Assembly: GCA_964645765.1 (NCBI GenBank) | Contig: CAZYBE010000024.1 | Location: 1 to 47,933 of the forward strand | Direction: 5' to 3' | Length of the DNA stretch: 47,933 bases | Source of the DNA: CAZGMN01 sp964645765 | Lineage (GTDB): Bacteria > Acidobacteriota > Aminicenantia > Aminicenantales > Aminicenantaceae | Shown here: one piece after another, positions 16,566-25,504 of the stretch | How positions within the stretch are numbered: the stretch's first letter is position 1 | Layout: each line of letters opens with the position of its first letter | The notes under the pieces: generated by a model | Seen by the model: only the letters and a program-made list of their open reading frames with translations | What the model was told of the DNA's origin: nothing | Databases searched by the model: none | Translations under genes and position numbers: made by a program

Positions 16566-18442
16566 CTCTCACGTTTTATTACAGTTACGGACCTTTTTCG
16601 ACCCTTATTTTCTATGAGGATTCTACCATCGGCTAGTAAAAATGTCAATTTATCCGCCTTGGTCACTCCCATGTCTTTATCCTCAAAAAGCGGATTCCCG
16701 GAAAGCACGATCGTCTCTTCCTTCGGGTCGTAGACTGCCTCTTCTCCCTTGCCCTCGTAAGAATTTTGATGGGTTGTCACTTGGCCTCGCGCCACCGCCC
16801 TTTTCATGTCTTCTCCATCCTCGTTGAGATAGACAGACACAGATTGAGCTTCAAAATCAAACTCTTTAGCCTTAAAAACACTTCCTCCTTGATACAAGAC
16901 AGCATTCTCCTCTGGCTCGTAGAGCATTCTCTCAGAAGAAATCTCAATCATCTCCTCCTTCTCATCCTTGGCTTTGTGAGGAAGAACGCATCTCACCTTG
17001 CCGGCGCAAGCCATTTTCCTTGTTTGTTCAGAAAGGTCGATTTCACCGGCAAGCAGGACTTTCTTCTCCTGCCAGGCCTTTATGTTTCCGTTGAATAGAA
17101 AACGTTTTTGCTCATCAAAATATCTCATCTTATCGGCTCTGATAAAAACAGGACGCTTTTTTGAAAAAATGCCGAGATTCTCTTCTCCCTCTTTTGGCTT
17201 CAAAACAACCTTCACCCCGCTTTTCCCCTCTAAGTCTTTCTTATCAAGGAAGAATGTGAATTCTTCAGCAAGCACATCGCTGGCGGAAGAGGAAATGCTC
17301 GCCTCAAAGGGAGCCTTGCCTTTGACCTGAAGAAGGTCGGTATTGCCCTCGATAATAAATGTTTCTGCGGATATAAGACGTTGCTCTTCAGCCTTTTCTC
17401 CCTGATCAATCATCTTGGCATTTTTTATTGCCTGGAATTTCTGTAAGTTCCCTTCACGGTCGAATGTGTATTTGACTGTGTCAGCCATGATTTGGGTAAA
17501 GCCTTCAGAGGTTGAAATAAACTTGAATGAACAGTTTTCTCTGGCCTCGATATCCTGAATAGCGGACAGGTCAGGGAAGGACTTAAGCTCTATCTCTTCT
17601 GCTTCAAACTCTCTTTTTGAGCTTCGAGCGAAAAATGAAGATTTGCTCTGAGAAGAAATGTCTTTCTTTTCCTCAGCTTTGAAATAGCCTTTCACCTTGC
17701 CTTTCAAGATTAAAGTCCTGACGAAATCTTCATCAGGATTCAGCTCAAACTCCATGCTGCTGGCCGTGGCCTGACTCTCTCCACGAAAAAGCTGCACTCC
17801 GCCTTCCATCCTGCCGCTCTTGGTTTCTCTGCTGTAGCGAAGCTCGTTTCCTTTGATAACAACAGGAAGGGACGTTTCAAGCTTTGGCTTGAGATGAAGG
17901 TCAATATTTTCCCGGAGTTCTATTTTTTTCTCCTTCATGGAATAAACCATCTTCTGGGCAGAGCCTTCAAGCCTTGGCGAGGAAAAGCTTGCCCCGTTAT
18001 CGGTCCAGAAAATTTCTTCCTTGTTGTCGTAATGGAGCAGAACCGACTCGATCAGGACATCCTTGTATTTCGCTTTCACATGTCCGGTTATCAAGAAATT
18101 ATTCATATCTTTGTCGTAGGCGACTTCGTCTCCATTGAGAAAAACATCTTTGCCTTCTATTTTTTTAAAGAAAACAACCTGGACATTTCCCTCCAAATGG
18201 ATCAAATTATCCTCACCAAAATAATTCTTGTCTGCTTTGATCCAATTAATTTTTTCATTTTCTTTGGTTCCTAAATACTCAACATCTTCCTTCTTATCGA
18301 TTTTCTGTTCGACAATCTTCTCAGGACCAACCGTGGTCTGAGTCTCAGCTTGGGAGCGGGCGAGAAAGTATCTGACGATCACCGCCAGGATGACCAAAAG
18401 CAGGAGGCCAATTCCTAATCTTAGGACCTTTATCAAATTCAT
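16562..18442 (-). CDS. LptC/LptA-like LPS transport protein with many OstA repeats
   Basis: From ATG 18442 the protein has 626 residues (the open frame extends to 18601 but that part is antisense to the recJ end). One N-terminal membrane helix (about 7-27) anchors a very long periplasmic part. That part has repeated beta-strand units of the OstA/LptA kind: paired patterns such as LEGNVQVVF, ITGHVKAKY, LKGKVKGYF, FNGNIKAW, ARGQVTTH. LptC is about 190 residues and LptA about 170, so this looks like an anchored bridge that unites or multiplies these domains. Position between recJ and lptB supports a role in LPS transport. Domain boundaries are my inference. Confidence 0.82.
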   Translation of the reverse strand: MNLIKVLRLGIGLLLLVILAVIVRYFLARSQAETQTTVGPEKIVEQKIDKKEDVEYLGTKENEKINWIKADKNYFGEDNLIHLEGNVQVVFFKKIEGKDVFLNGDEVAYDKDMNNFLITGHVKAKYKDVLIESVLLHYDNKEEIFWTDNGASFSSPRLEGSAQKMVYSMKEKKIELRENIDLHLKPKLETSLPVVIKGNELRYSRETKSGRMEGGVQLFRGESQATASSMEFELNPDEDFVRTLILKGKVKGYFKAEEKKDISSQSKSSFFARSSKREFEAEEIELKSFPDLSAIQDIEARENCSFKFISTSEGFTQIMADTVKYTFDREGNLQKFQAIKNAKMIDQGEKAEEQRLISAETFIIEGNTDLLQVKGKAPFEASISSSASDVLAEEFTFFLDKKDLEGKSGVKVVLKPKEGEENLGIFSKKRPVFIRADKMRYFDEQKRFLFNGNIKAWQEKKVLLAGEIDLSEQTRKMACAGKVRCVLPHKAKDEKEEMIEISSERMLYEPEENAVLYQGGSVFKAKEFDFEAQSVSVYLNEDGEDMKRAVARGQVTTHQNSYEGKGEEAVYDPKEETIVLSGNPLFEDKDMGVTKADKLTFLLADGRILIENKGRKRSVTVIKRER

Positions 18443-18458
18443 TCTTTTCCCATGAAAT

Positions 18459-20150
18459 CTATTTCTTAATATCTTCGAGAGAAAGGCTGATTGTCTCTTC
18501 TCCCATGTATTCAGAAAATCGAAGAGAATAGGCGAGGTCAATTCTGTCACCCCTCTTGACTTTTGCTGCCCAATCGCCTTTTTCCCATCCCAAAGCTTCA
18601 AAGACTCTCTCGTTCTGTCTGAGAAGGAGCTTGCAGTGTTTATTCTTAATCTTCTGGGGGTCGCTTATGACTTCAGCTCCTTCTGTAAGAAAGACTGGAG
18701 TGGGATTCCCGACACCGAAAGGAGAAAGGAGGGAATAATTCCTGATGAAGGACGAGTCGATATTAGAAAAATTGACCCTGGAATCAATGCCGATTTTCCT
18801 TTTTAAATGTTCGTCGTTCAAGAATGAGCTGGCATAGGCATTAACGGCTCTTTTAAAAAGCGAGACATTTTCCCTTAACAGCGTGCATCCGACAGCCATG
18901 GCATGTCCCCCATAATCCAGAAACAGGTCTCGACACTCATCGAGGCAGTTAATGAGGGGAAACTCGCTGATGCTTCTTCCTGAGCCGCAGGCCTGCGCGT
19001 CTTCGTAGGCCAAGAGGAGCACAGGCCGGTAGAAAAAATCTTTGAGCTTCGAGGCCACAATGCCGATGACTCCCCGGTGCCACTCCTCACAGCCCAGGAC
19101 AAGAAACCTGTAGCGCTTGTCAAGAGACCTACTCCTAATTATCTCCAAGGCCTGGTTATAAATTCTCTCCTGTGTCCTCTGCCTTTCGGCATTCAGGTCG
19201 TCGAGGCGCTGGGCAAGGGCAAGAGACTCAAAGCGGGATTCCGTGAAGAAGAGCTGAACAGCCAAATTAGCCACTCCCATCCTCCCTGCGGCATTGATCC
19301 TTGGCCCTATCCTGAAGCCGACATCTCCGACAGAGATTTTTCTTCCCTCCAGGCCGCAGAGCTCGATCAGGCTCATGAGTCCGGTGTTTGAGATATTCTC
19401 GAGCGCCTGCAGCCCGAACTTGACGAATAGCCTGTTTTCTCCCCTTAATGCTGAAACGTCGGCGATTGTCCCGATAGCTACCAACTTTAGATAATGGGGA
19501 AGAGAAGAAAGCTTTCCCTCTCTCTCGAAAAGAGCCTGAATCAGCTTGAAGGCAACTCCAATGGCAGCAAGATTCTTATCAGGATAGCCCGAGTCATCGA
19601 GCACAGGGTTGAGGATAGCCAGAGCCTCTGGAAGGCTATCCCCTGGAAGATGATGGTCGGTGATGATGATGTCGATTCCCTTCTCCTTGGCTCTTTTCGC
19701 AAATTGTGTTGCTTTTATTCCGCAGTCAGCGCTTATGACCAGCTTGCTTTTTCTCTCGAGCGCAATCTCGATGTGGCTCTCTCTAATTCCGTATCCTTCT
19801 TTCAGCCTCTCTGGAATGAAATAATCTACCTCTGCTCCCAGGGAACTCAGAGCCTTAGAAAGGACAACAACAGAGAGAACGCCATCAACATCATAATCGC
19901 CGAAAATCAGTATTCTTTCTTTCCTCGAAATCGCCTGCCTGATTCTCTCCACGGCCTCCCTCATCCCTCTCATCAAATAAGGATTATGGAGGCAATCCAA
20001 ATCTCCATAGAGGAAATATTGAGCTGCTTCTGCGGTGTAGATGCCGCGATTGACCAGTATCCGGGCGATCTCAGACTGAATTCCCAGCGCAGCAGCAAGA
20101 GCTTCTGCTTGCTCTGGAGCACGATTCAATATCCAAACGGTTTCTGCCAT
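18459..20150 (-). CDS. recJ: RecJ single-stranded-DNA exonuclease
   Basis: This 563-residue protein has DHH-family motifs in order: GDYDVDGVLS at 84-93, ISADCG, ITDHHLPG (DHH), then the DHHA1 domain (GCEEWHRGVIGIVASKL, SGRSISEFPL, YGGHAMAVGCTL) and a C-terminal OB-like part. It acts in recombination and mismatch repair as a 5'-3' exonuclease. SD-like AGAAGG precedes the ATG. The lptC/A-like gene starts 16 bp after its stop. Confidence 0.95.
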   Translation of the reverse strand: MAETVWILNRAPEQAEALAAALGIQSEIARILVNRGIYTAEAAQYFLYGDLDCLHNPYLMRGMREAVERIRQAISRKERILIFGDYDVDGVLSVVVLSKALSSLGAEVDYFIPERLKEGYGIRESHIEIALERKSKLVISADCGIKATQFAKRAKEKGIDIIITDHHLPGDSLPEALAILNPVLDDSGYPDKNLAAIGVAFKLIQALFEREGKLSSLPHYLKLVAIGTIADVSALRGENRLFVKFGLQALENISNTGLMSLIELCGLEGRKISVGDVGFRIGPRINAAGRMGVANLAVQLFFTESRFESLALAQRLDDLNAERQRTQERIYNQALEIIRSRSLDKRYRFLVLGCEEWHRGVIGIVASKLKDFFYRPVLLLAYEDAQACGSGRSISEFPLINCLDECRDLFLDYGGHAMAVGCTLLRENVSLFKRAVNAYASSFLNDEHLKRKIGIDSRVNFSNIDSSFIRNYSLLSPFGVGNPTPVFLTEGAEVISDPQKIKNKHCKLLLRQNERVFEALGWEKGDWAAKVKRGDRIDLAYSLRFSEYMGEETISLSLEDIKK

Positions 20151-20183
20151 TCGCCTTCTTCAATTTATCATAATCTCCTTCAA

Positions 20184-20366
20184 TCAACAACTGAATGCCG
20201 GGTCTAAGGCTCTCCGCCGAATAGTTTGTGAGAGTGAGACAAAATATGCCTTCCCGTTTTTACCACGGTCTTCAACAATAAGACCTTCGAGAGCCCTCAA
20301 CTTGACAGTGGAGTAGATTCTTCTTATGTTATTAATGCATTCAACCGAAGAAACAATATTTAATTT
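20184..20366 (-). pseudogene. Remnant of a winged-helix regulator
   Basis: On the minus strand, an open frame without a start codon ends at TGA 20184-20186. It includes RIYSTVKLRALEGLIVEDRG and then KNGKAYFVSLSQ, the recognition-helix and wing pattern of winged-helix repressors. About 60 residues remain, and a TAG at 20367-20369 closes the frame upstream. I read it as a decayed gene end. Confidence 0.4.
20302..20330 (+). promoter_or_regulatory. Possible sigma-70 promoter of the barrel gene
   Basis: TTGACA (20302-20307), 17 bp, TATGTT (20325-20330); start ~78 nt before ATG 20416. It overlaps the regulator remnant, so chance similarity is possible. Confidence 0.3.
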
Positions 20367-20415
20367 CTAAGAAAATTTAATTTTTTTATGGGGATATTAG
20401 GGGGCAGAAACTGAA

Positions 20416-21303
20416 ATGGCAAGCAGCAAATCGATAAAGAAGAAAAGAACAATCTGGGCTGTATTAATAATTTCTTTTGTGTTTTTAAGCAGAATCGCTT
20501 TCTCGGAAGAAAGGGAAATTTTCAAGCGAAAATTAAGTATCAATTTAACGAGTGGATACTGCTCCATGAATGTTGGAGATATTAATTCCTACTTAAAATC
20601 ATTTGATAATTATTTACTAGAGACGACAAACTACAAGGGTGGCAAAATAATAACGCTCCATTATTTCCCTGAGATAGAGCTGGGATTAAGGTTGGACTTA
20701 AGCTCTCGATTTGCAGTTGATGTCGGGATGGGATTTATGTCCGAAAAAAAGGAAAGCGGCTTTGATTTTACAGAGAATGTTCCTCCTTATATATTTTACC
20801 GTCATTATTCCATAGAACAAGAAATTAAAGTCTTACCTTTAATATTAAAAAGCCATTACTCTGCACTTTCAAGCTCAAGAGTTCATCTCTCTCTCAATTT
20901 TGGATTAGCTTATTATTTTTCCAAGTGTTCTTTAATTATTTATGAGTCTCTTCCAGTTATGCCTCCGCCTGTCGTGTACTCAATTAAATCCAGAGGACCC
21001 GGCTTAACTGGAGGAATCGGACTTGAATATCATTTGGCAAATTTTTTGGCTTTAGTGTTTGAAGGTCAAGGGAGATATTCAAAGGTGAGAAAGCTAGAAG
21101 GATACACATACGGGAGTGGAGAGGATGGAGAGGGAATTCTTTATATCGGGGAGAAGTATTATGCAGCCGATAATAGATACCGTCCTTATCTCATAACCTC
21201 TCCGTCAAAACCGAGCGGCGATGAGTATAGAAATATCAAAGAAGCCGTATTGGATTTAACCGGAATCTCATTAAAATTTGGCATAAGAATAAAACTTTTT
21301 TAA
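20416..21303 (+). CDS. Outer-membrane beta-barrel protein (OmpA-like barrel)
   Basis: This 295-residue protein has a signal peptide (hydrophobic about 12-30, cleavage near AFSEE) and alternating amphipathic strands rich in aromatic residues (LSINLTSGYCSMNV, FAVDVGMGFMS, RVHLSLNFGLAYYFS, GPGLTGGIGLEYHLA, LVFEGQGRYS). It ends in FGIRIKLF, with a terminal phenylalanine as expected for outer-membrane barrels. No enzymatic motif. The gene is visibly AT-richer than its neighbours, a hint of different origin. Its stop merges into a GGGGACAGTCCCC repeat. Confidence 0.75.
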   Translation: MASSKSIKKKRTIWAVLIISFVFLSRIAFSEEREIFKRKLSINLTSGYCSMNVGDINSYLKSFDNYLLETTNYKGGKIITLHYFPEIELGLRLDLSSRFAVDVGMGFMSEKKESGFDFTENVPPYIFYRHYSIEQEIKVLPLILKSHYSALSSSRVHLSLNFGLAYYFSKCSLIIYESLPVMPPPVVYSIKSRGPGLTGGIGLEYHLANFLALVFEGQGRYSKVRKLEGYTYGSGEDGEGILYIGEKYYAADNRYRPYLITSPSKPSGDEYRNIKEAVLDLTGISLKFGIRIKLF

Positions 21304-21367
21304 GGGGACAGTCCCCTTTTTTTCGCCGCGACGTCGCTGTCATTAGAAAAAAGGGGACTGTCCCCTT
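21302..21367. repeat. Paired GGGGACAGTCCCC palindromes (REP-like)
   Basis: AAGGGGACAGTCCCCTT (21302-21318) and its reverse complement (21351-21367) flank 32 bp. Each is nearly palindromic and the two also pair with each other. Such units are known as dispersed REP-like repeats. The first T-run after the unit could aid termination of the barrel gene. Confidence 0.75.
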
Positions 21368-21386
21368 TTCTCTATAGTTGGTCGAA

Positions 21387-21415
21387 TTGACTTTGAAGTA
21401 TATGAAAAATATAAT
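21387..21415 (+). promoter_or_regulatory. Sigma-70 promoter of ftsY-rib operon
   Basis: TTGACT (21387-21392), 17 bp, TATAAT (21410-21415). The predicted start near 21422 is almost on GTG 21425, so the mRNA would be essentially leaderless. No ribosome-binding sequence is seen before the GTG. Confidence 0.6.
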
Positions 21416-21424
21416 GGTTATGCC

Positions 21425-22318
21425 GTGCTTGGATATCTCAAAGAAAAATTAGCCGCAACTCGAAAGAACTTTGCAGAAAGGTTCTCGGAATTGCTGCGGA
21501 GCGAAAAAAATAGAGAAGAAATTCTTGATGAGCTTGTCGAATCCATGATCCTGGCTGATGTCGGCCTTGCCTCGACAGAGAAAATTATCAACTCCCTCAA
21601 AGAAAAGACTAAAAAAAACGACACCTTTGAAGCTATCAAGAAAGTCCTGGAAGAAGAGATTGTCGAAATTCTTTCTCAGTTTCCCCCGGATTTTAACCTC
21701 GACCATTCTCGCGCCGTAGTCATGCTCGTCGGGGTCAATGGCGGCGGGAAAACAACTTCCCTGGCCAAGCTGGCCTATCACTTTAAAAAGGAAGGAAAGA
21801 ATGTTCTGATGGTCGCGGCTGATACCTTCCGGGCAGCGGCCCAAGAGCAGCTGGCATTATGGGGAAAAAAATTGAACATACCGGTCGTTCGAGGCCAGTA
21901 CGGCGCAGACCCTGCTTCTGTGATTTACGATGCCCTCCAATCCTTCAAGTCCCGCGCTTTCGAGCTTCTTCTCATTGACACCGCAGGAAGAATCCACACC
22001 GACTCCAATTTAATGGCGGAGCTGGAGAAAATTAAACGGGTCATCTCAAGGGAAATCCAAGGAGCTCCTCATGAAATTCTGCTGGCTCTGGATGCCAGCA
22101 TTGGCCAGAATGCCCTTCCTCAAGCCAAGGAGTTTCTTAAATTTTCAGGCTTGACTGGAATATTCCTCACCAAGCTGGATGGGACGGCTAAAGGAGGGAG
22201 CGTTATCAGCGTGGTCGATGAATTGAAACTGCCCATTAAGTTTATCGGCACCGGAGAAAAAGAGGAAGACATGCTTTTCTTCTCTGCCCAGGAATTTGCC
22301 ACAGCCCTTCTTTCATGA
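21425..22318 (+). CDS. ftsY: FtsY, SRP receptor GTPase
   Basis: This 297-residue protein starts at GTG 21425; no other start codon exists between it and the stop at 21344. It holds the NG domains only: helical N domain (about 1-90), G1 GVNGGGKTTS near 103-112, AADTFRAAAQEQL, DTAGRIHTD, and TKLDGTAKGG near 249. The acidic A domain of E. coli FtsY is absent, as in many bacteria. It docks signal-recognition-particle ribosomes at the membrane. ribD starts within its stop (ATGA). Confidence 0.96.
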   Translation: MLGYLKEKLAATRKNFAERFSELLRSEKNREEILDELVESMILADVGLASTEKIINSLKEKTKKNDTFEAIKKVLEEEIVEILSQFPPDFNLDHSRAVVMLVGVNGGGKTTSLAKLAYHFKKEGKNVLMVAADTFRAAAQEQLALWGKKLNIPVVRGQYGADPASVIYDALQSFKSRAFELLLIDTAGRIHTDSNLMAELEKIKRVISREIQGAPHEILLALDASIGQNALPQAKEFLKFSGLTGIFLTKLDGTAKGGSVISVVDELKLPIKFIGTGEKEEDMLFFSAQEFATALLS

Positions 22319-23415
22319 GCAACCTTAAAGACATCTCATACCTCCAGTTGGCCTATTCTCTGGCAGAAAAGGCAAAAGGATGGGCGAGCCCAAATCCCTA
22401 TGTCGGGGCGGTCATCGTCAAAAAGGATGTGGTCGTCGGCCACGGCTTTCACGAGAAGAGCGGCCTTCCTCACGCTGAAGCTTTGGCGCTGCAAAGGGCA
22501 GGCTCACTTTCACGAAACAGCACTCTGTATGTGACACTCGAGCCTTGCGTCCACTGGGGGAAGACTCCTCCTTGCGTGGATGCCATTCTTCAAGCCCGCT
22601 TGAAGAGAGTCGTCATTTCCGCCCTCGACCCTAACCCGCTCGTCTATAAAAAGGGCTTAAAAAAAATTAAAGAGGCAGGAATTGAAACCTCGGTAGGGCT
22701 TCTCTCAGAGAAAAATAGCCGCCTGAACGAAACATACATAAAGTACATCACCAAAAAAATCCCTTTTGTTGTCGCCAAAGCTGCAGTCAGCCTTGATGGA
22801 AAGATGGCCACTCACAGGTATGAGTCTCAATGGATCTCCTCTCTCCAAACAAGAGAGTACTTTCATCTCTTGAGAGGAGAATACGATGCCATCATGGTCG
22901 GAATCGGGACTTTAATCAAGGACGACCCCCTATTAACTATCCGCCATCCAGACTGGAAGGGGAAGCACATCACCAGGGTTATTATCGACTCTCGCCTTCG
23001 CCTTCCTTTGAGAGCCAGAATCCTCTCCACGCTCTCCCAGGGAAGAATTCTTGTCTTTACCTCGAAGAATTCCTCTCCGAGAAAAGCCGAAGCCTTGCAG
23101 AAAAAGGGAGTTGACATTATTCGTCTTTCTCCTTCCCCGGCTGGCCTTAAACTCGAAGAAGCGCTTTCCTGGCTCGGAAAGCATGAAACAACAAGCGTGC
23201 TTGCTGAAGGCGGAGGCCGCTTGTTGACCTCCATGCTCGAGGGAAGGTTGATAGATAAGGTATTTATAACTTTGGCTCCAAAATTAATCGGCGGAAAGAA
23301 TGCCCCTTCTCTTTTCCAGGGAAAGGGAGCAGAGTTCATCAAAAACTCTCTTCCTCTGAAGAGAATAAATACTTTTCAAATCGGCCAAGACATTATTGTC
23401 GAAGGATACCTCTAA
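22315..23415 (+). CDS. ribD: RibD, bifunctional riboflavin deaminase/reductase
   Basis: This 366-residue protein has an N-terminal cytidine-deaminase-like domain (about 1-145) with zinc ligands in HAEALAL and PCVHWGKTPPC. A C-terminal reductase domain (about 147-366) follows, with AKAAVSLDGKMAT, IMVGIGTLIKDDP and LAEGGGRLLTSML. Catalyses the second and third steps from GTP to riboflavin. Its ATG overlaps the ftsY stop, its stop overlaps the ribE start by one base (TAATG). Confidence 0.96.
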   Translation: MSNLKDISYLQLAYSLAEKAKGWASPNPYVGAVIVKKDVVVGHGFHEKSGLPHAEALALQRAGSLSRNSTLYVTLEPCVHWGKTPPCVDAILQARLKRVVISALDPNPLVYKKGLKKIKEAGIETSVGLLSEKNSRLNETYIKYITKKIPFVVAKAAVSLDGKMATHRYESQWISSLQTREYFHLLRGEYDAIMVGIGTLIKDDPLLTIRHPDWKGKHITRVIIDSRLRLPLRARILSTLSQGRILVFTSKNSSPRKAEALQKKGVDIIRLSPSPAGLKLEEALSWLGKHETTSVLAEGGGRLLTSMLEGRLIDKVFITLAPKLIGGKNAPSLFQGKGAEFIKNSLPLKRINTFQIGQDIIVEGYL

Positions 23416-24005
23416 TGTTTACAGGAATCATTCAAAACATCGGACTTTTCAAGGGATACCGTCAGGGAAAACAGGAAATCGCTGTCCAAGCTCCCTCTCT
23501 TGCCTCACAAATAGAGATCGGGGGCAGCTTGGCGGTCAACGGCGTCTGCCTGAGCCTGGTCAGGAAAGAAAAAGATACTCTTTTCTTTAACCTCTCTCTG
23601 GAGACCATCAAAGTCACAACCCTTGGCTCTCTTCGGCCAAATGAAAGGCTCAACCTTGAGCAGCCTCTTTCGCTCTCGACTCCGCTCAGCGGCCACCTTC
23701 TCTCTGGCCATGTCGATTGCCGGGCAAAGGTTACCAGAATTTCAGAGAGAAAAAACGGAAGGAGGCTTAAGATCTCTTTTCCTCCTGACCAGAGGAACTA
23801 CTTCATCCCTAAAGGCTCGGTAGCGGCCAACGGAGTCAGTTTGACCATCGCTGAATTAGGGAATTCCTGGTTTGAAGTTGAGCTTATCCCCATCACCCTG
23901 AAGAATTCTAACCTGGGCGATTTGAGAGCAGGAGATTCAGTCAATGTCGAATGTGACATGATTGGAAAATACGTGTATAATTGGATAAGTCGATGGAAGA
24001 GATAG
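23415..24005 (+). CDS. ribE: Riboflavin synthase alpha chain
   Basis: This 196-residue protein starts with MFTGIIQ, the family's signature start. It has two lumazine-binding repeats (about 1-95 and 96-190), each with a G-S-A-NGV-L pattern (IGGSLAVNGVCLS and KGSVAANGVSLTIAE). It dismutates two 6,7-dimethyl-8-ribityllumazine molecules to riboflavin. A decayed second copy of its 3' half is at 30194-30420. Confidence 0.95.
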   Translation: MFTGIIQNIGLFKGYRQGKQEIAVQAPSLASQIEIGGSLAVNGVCLSLVRKEKDTLFFNLSLETIKVTTLGSLRPNERLNLEQPLSLSTPLSGHLLSGHVDCRAKVTRISERKNGRRLKISFPPDQRNYFIPKGSVAANGVSLTIAELGNSWFEVELIPITLKNSNLGDLRAGDSVNVECDMIGKYVYNWISRWKR

Positions 24006-24019
24006 AAAAAAGGCAGAAA

Positions 24020-25249
24020 ATGGAAAGCAAGATGATAGAGAAGCGCAAAACGGCCTCGGTTGACCAGGCCATAAAAGCTGTGCGAGCAGGAAAGCTGATC
24101 ATAATCATCGACGATGAGGAGCGGGAGAACGAAGGCGACCTCATGGTTGCCGCTGAGAAAGTCACTCCGGAAATCATCAATTTCATGTCAAAGCACGGCC
24201 GGGGCCTCATCTGCCTCCCCTTGACCAAAAAGAGGGTGAAGGAACTCGGCCTGCCGTTGATGGTTGCAGACAATACGGCTCCCTTTAAAACAGCCTTCAC
24301 TGTTTCCATAGATGCCAAAGAGGGAGTCACGACCGGGATTTCAGCCTATGACCGGGCCAAAACAATTCTGACTGCCATCGACCCCAAGACGCAGCCAGAA
24401 GACCTGAATCGCCCAGGCCATATCTTCCCCCTTCAAGCCAAGGATGGCGGAGTCCTGGAGAGAGCTGGCCAGACAGAGGCGGCAGTAGACATGGCCCGGC
24501 TTGTCGGCTTAATGCCTGCAGGCGTCATCTGCGAAATCATGAATGAAGACGGCACAATGGCCCGCATGCCTCAACTTGAAAAGTTCAGCCAAATCCACAA
24601 TATCCCTATCCTGACCATTGCTGACCTCATCAAATACCGGATGAGGCACGAAAGGCTTGTCAGGAAAGTGGAGGAGGCAGAGCTTCCGACAAAGTTTGGA
24701 ACCTTCAAGGTTATGGTCTTTGAGGACACCATTCACAAGGAACACCATCTTGCCCTGGTCAAAGGAGAAATCAAGAAGGATGAGCCGATACTTGTCCGGG
24801 CTCATTCCCAATGCTTAACCGGCGATACCTTCGGCTCTGTCCGCTGCGACTGTGGAGAACAGCTCCGCCGGGCGATGGAGATGATTGAGAAGGAGGGCAA
24901 GGGAGTCATCCTCTACATCCTCAACCAGGAGGGAAGGGGCATCGGCCTGACCAACAAAATCAAAGCCTATGCCATCCAGGACCGCGGAGCCGACACTGTT
25001 GAAGCCAACCAGAAGCTGGGCTTCAAGCCTGACCAGAGGGATTACGGAATAGGAGCTCAAATCCTTGTCTCGCTGGGAGTCAATAAGCTCCGGCTCCTGA
25101 CTAATAATCCAAGAAAATTTGTGGGATTGGCAGGCTATGGGCTGGAAATTGTCGAGAGAGTACCTATCGAGATCCCACCCAACGAGTTGAACATCAAATA
25201 TCTCAAAACAAAAAAAGAAAAAATGGGCCACATCCTGGAGATGGTTTAA
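24020..25249 (+). CDS. ribBA: RibBA, DHBP synthase/GTP cyclohydrolase II
   Basis: ATG 24020 follows AAAAGG by 6 bp and avoids overlapping ribE; TTG 23981 and ATG 23993 are alternatives. It gives 409 residues. First half: DHBP synthase with IDDEERENEGDLM and KHGRGLICLPL. Second half: GTP cyclohydrolase II with zinc cysteines in CLTGDTFGSVRCDCG and NQEGRGIGLTNKI. Both entry reactions of riboflavin synthesis are in one protein. ribH (lumazine synthase) is not next to it or elsewhere in the window. Confidence 0.95.
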   Translation: MESKMIEKRKTASVDQAIKAVRAGKLIIIIDDEERENEGDLMVAAEKVTPEIINFMSKHGRGLICLPLTKKRVKELGLPLMVADNTAPFKTAFTVSIDAKEGVTTGISAYDRAKTILTAIDPKTQPEDLNRPGHIFPLQAKDGGVLERAGQTEAAVDMARLVGLMPAGVICEIMNEDGTMARMPQLEKFSQIHNIPILTIADLIKYRMRHERLVRKVEEAELPTKFGTFKVMVFEDTIHKEHHLALVKGEIKKDEPILVRAHSQCLTGDTFGSVRCDCGEQLRRAMEMIEKEGKGVILYILNQEGRGIGLTNKIKAYAIQDRGADTVEANQKLGFKPDQRDYGIGAQILVSLGVNKLRLLTNNPRKFVGLAGYGLEIVERVPIEIPPNELNIKYLKTKKEKMGHILEMV

Positions 25250-25291
25250 TCCTGCGCGCCTTCTTCACCGAGGCCGCAAGTTTGAACTAGG

Positions 25292-25314
25292 AAATAGCTA
25301 TGTTCGCGCTATTT
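25292..25314 (+). terminator. Weak possible terminator after ribBA
   Basis: AAATAGC (25292-25298) pairs with GCTATTT (25308-25314), followed by two more T. The stem is short and A/T-rich. Confidence 0.3.
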
Positions 25315-25320
25315 TTGCTT

Positions 25321-25440
25321 CATTGACATCCATCACCATCGAATTATAGACTTTCTGCCAAGTCAGCAGCTTGGTTTTGAAACTCAAAGGCGAGCGCTCT
25401 CGTGCAACTGCAAAAAGCAATTGCCCTCCAATAGAATTTA
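25321..25440. repeat. Intergenic repeat, copy 1 (after ribBA)
   Basis: It aligns with 30409-30530 over about 120 bp (shared blocks ATTGACA, CTTTCTGC, TGGTTTTGA, CTCAAAGGC, then an A-run). Here it lies after ribBA; copy 2 lies after the ribE remnant, so it marks an old duplication of the operon end. I see no gene in 25250-25504. Confidence 0.7.
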
Positions 25441-25504
25441 TGTCAGAAGGCTAAAATCCAACTTCTCCTATCCCTTTGTCTAAATTACCTTCATTCGGGC
25501 AATT

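Noticed and set aside
18443..18601. N-terminal extension of the LptC/A-like frame
   Set aside because: It is an alternate reading of the recJ 3' end; the membrane anchor starts right after ATG 18442.
21368..22315. FMN riboswitch before the riboflavin genes
   Set aside because: No FMN-box conserved segments are visible; ribD starts inside the ftsY stop.
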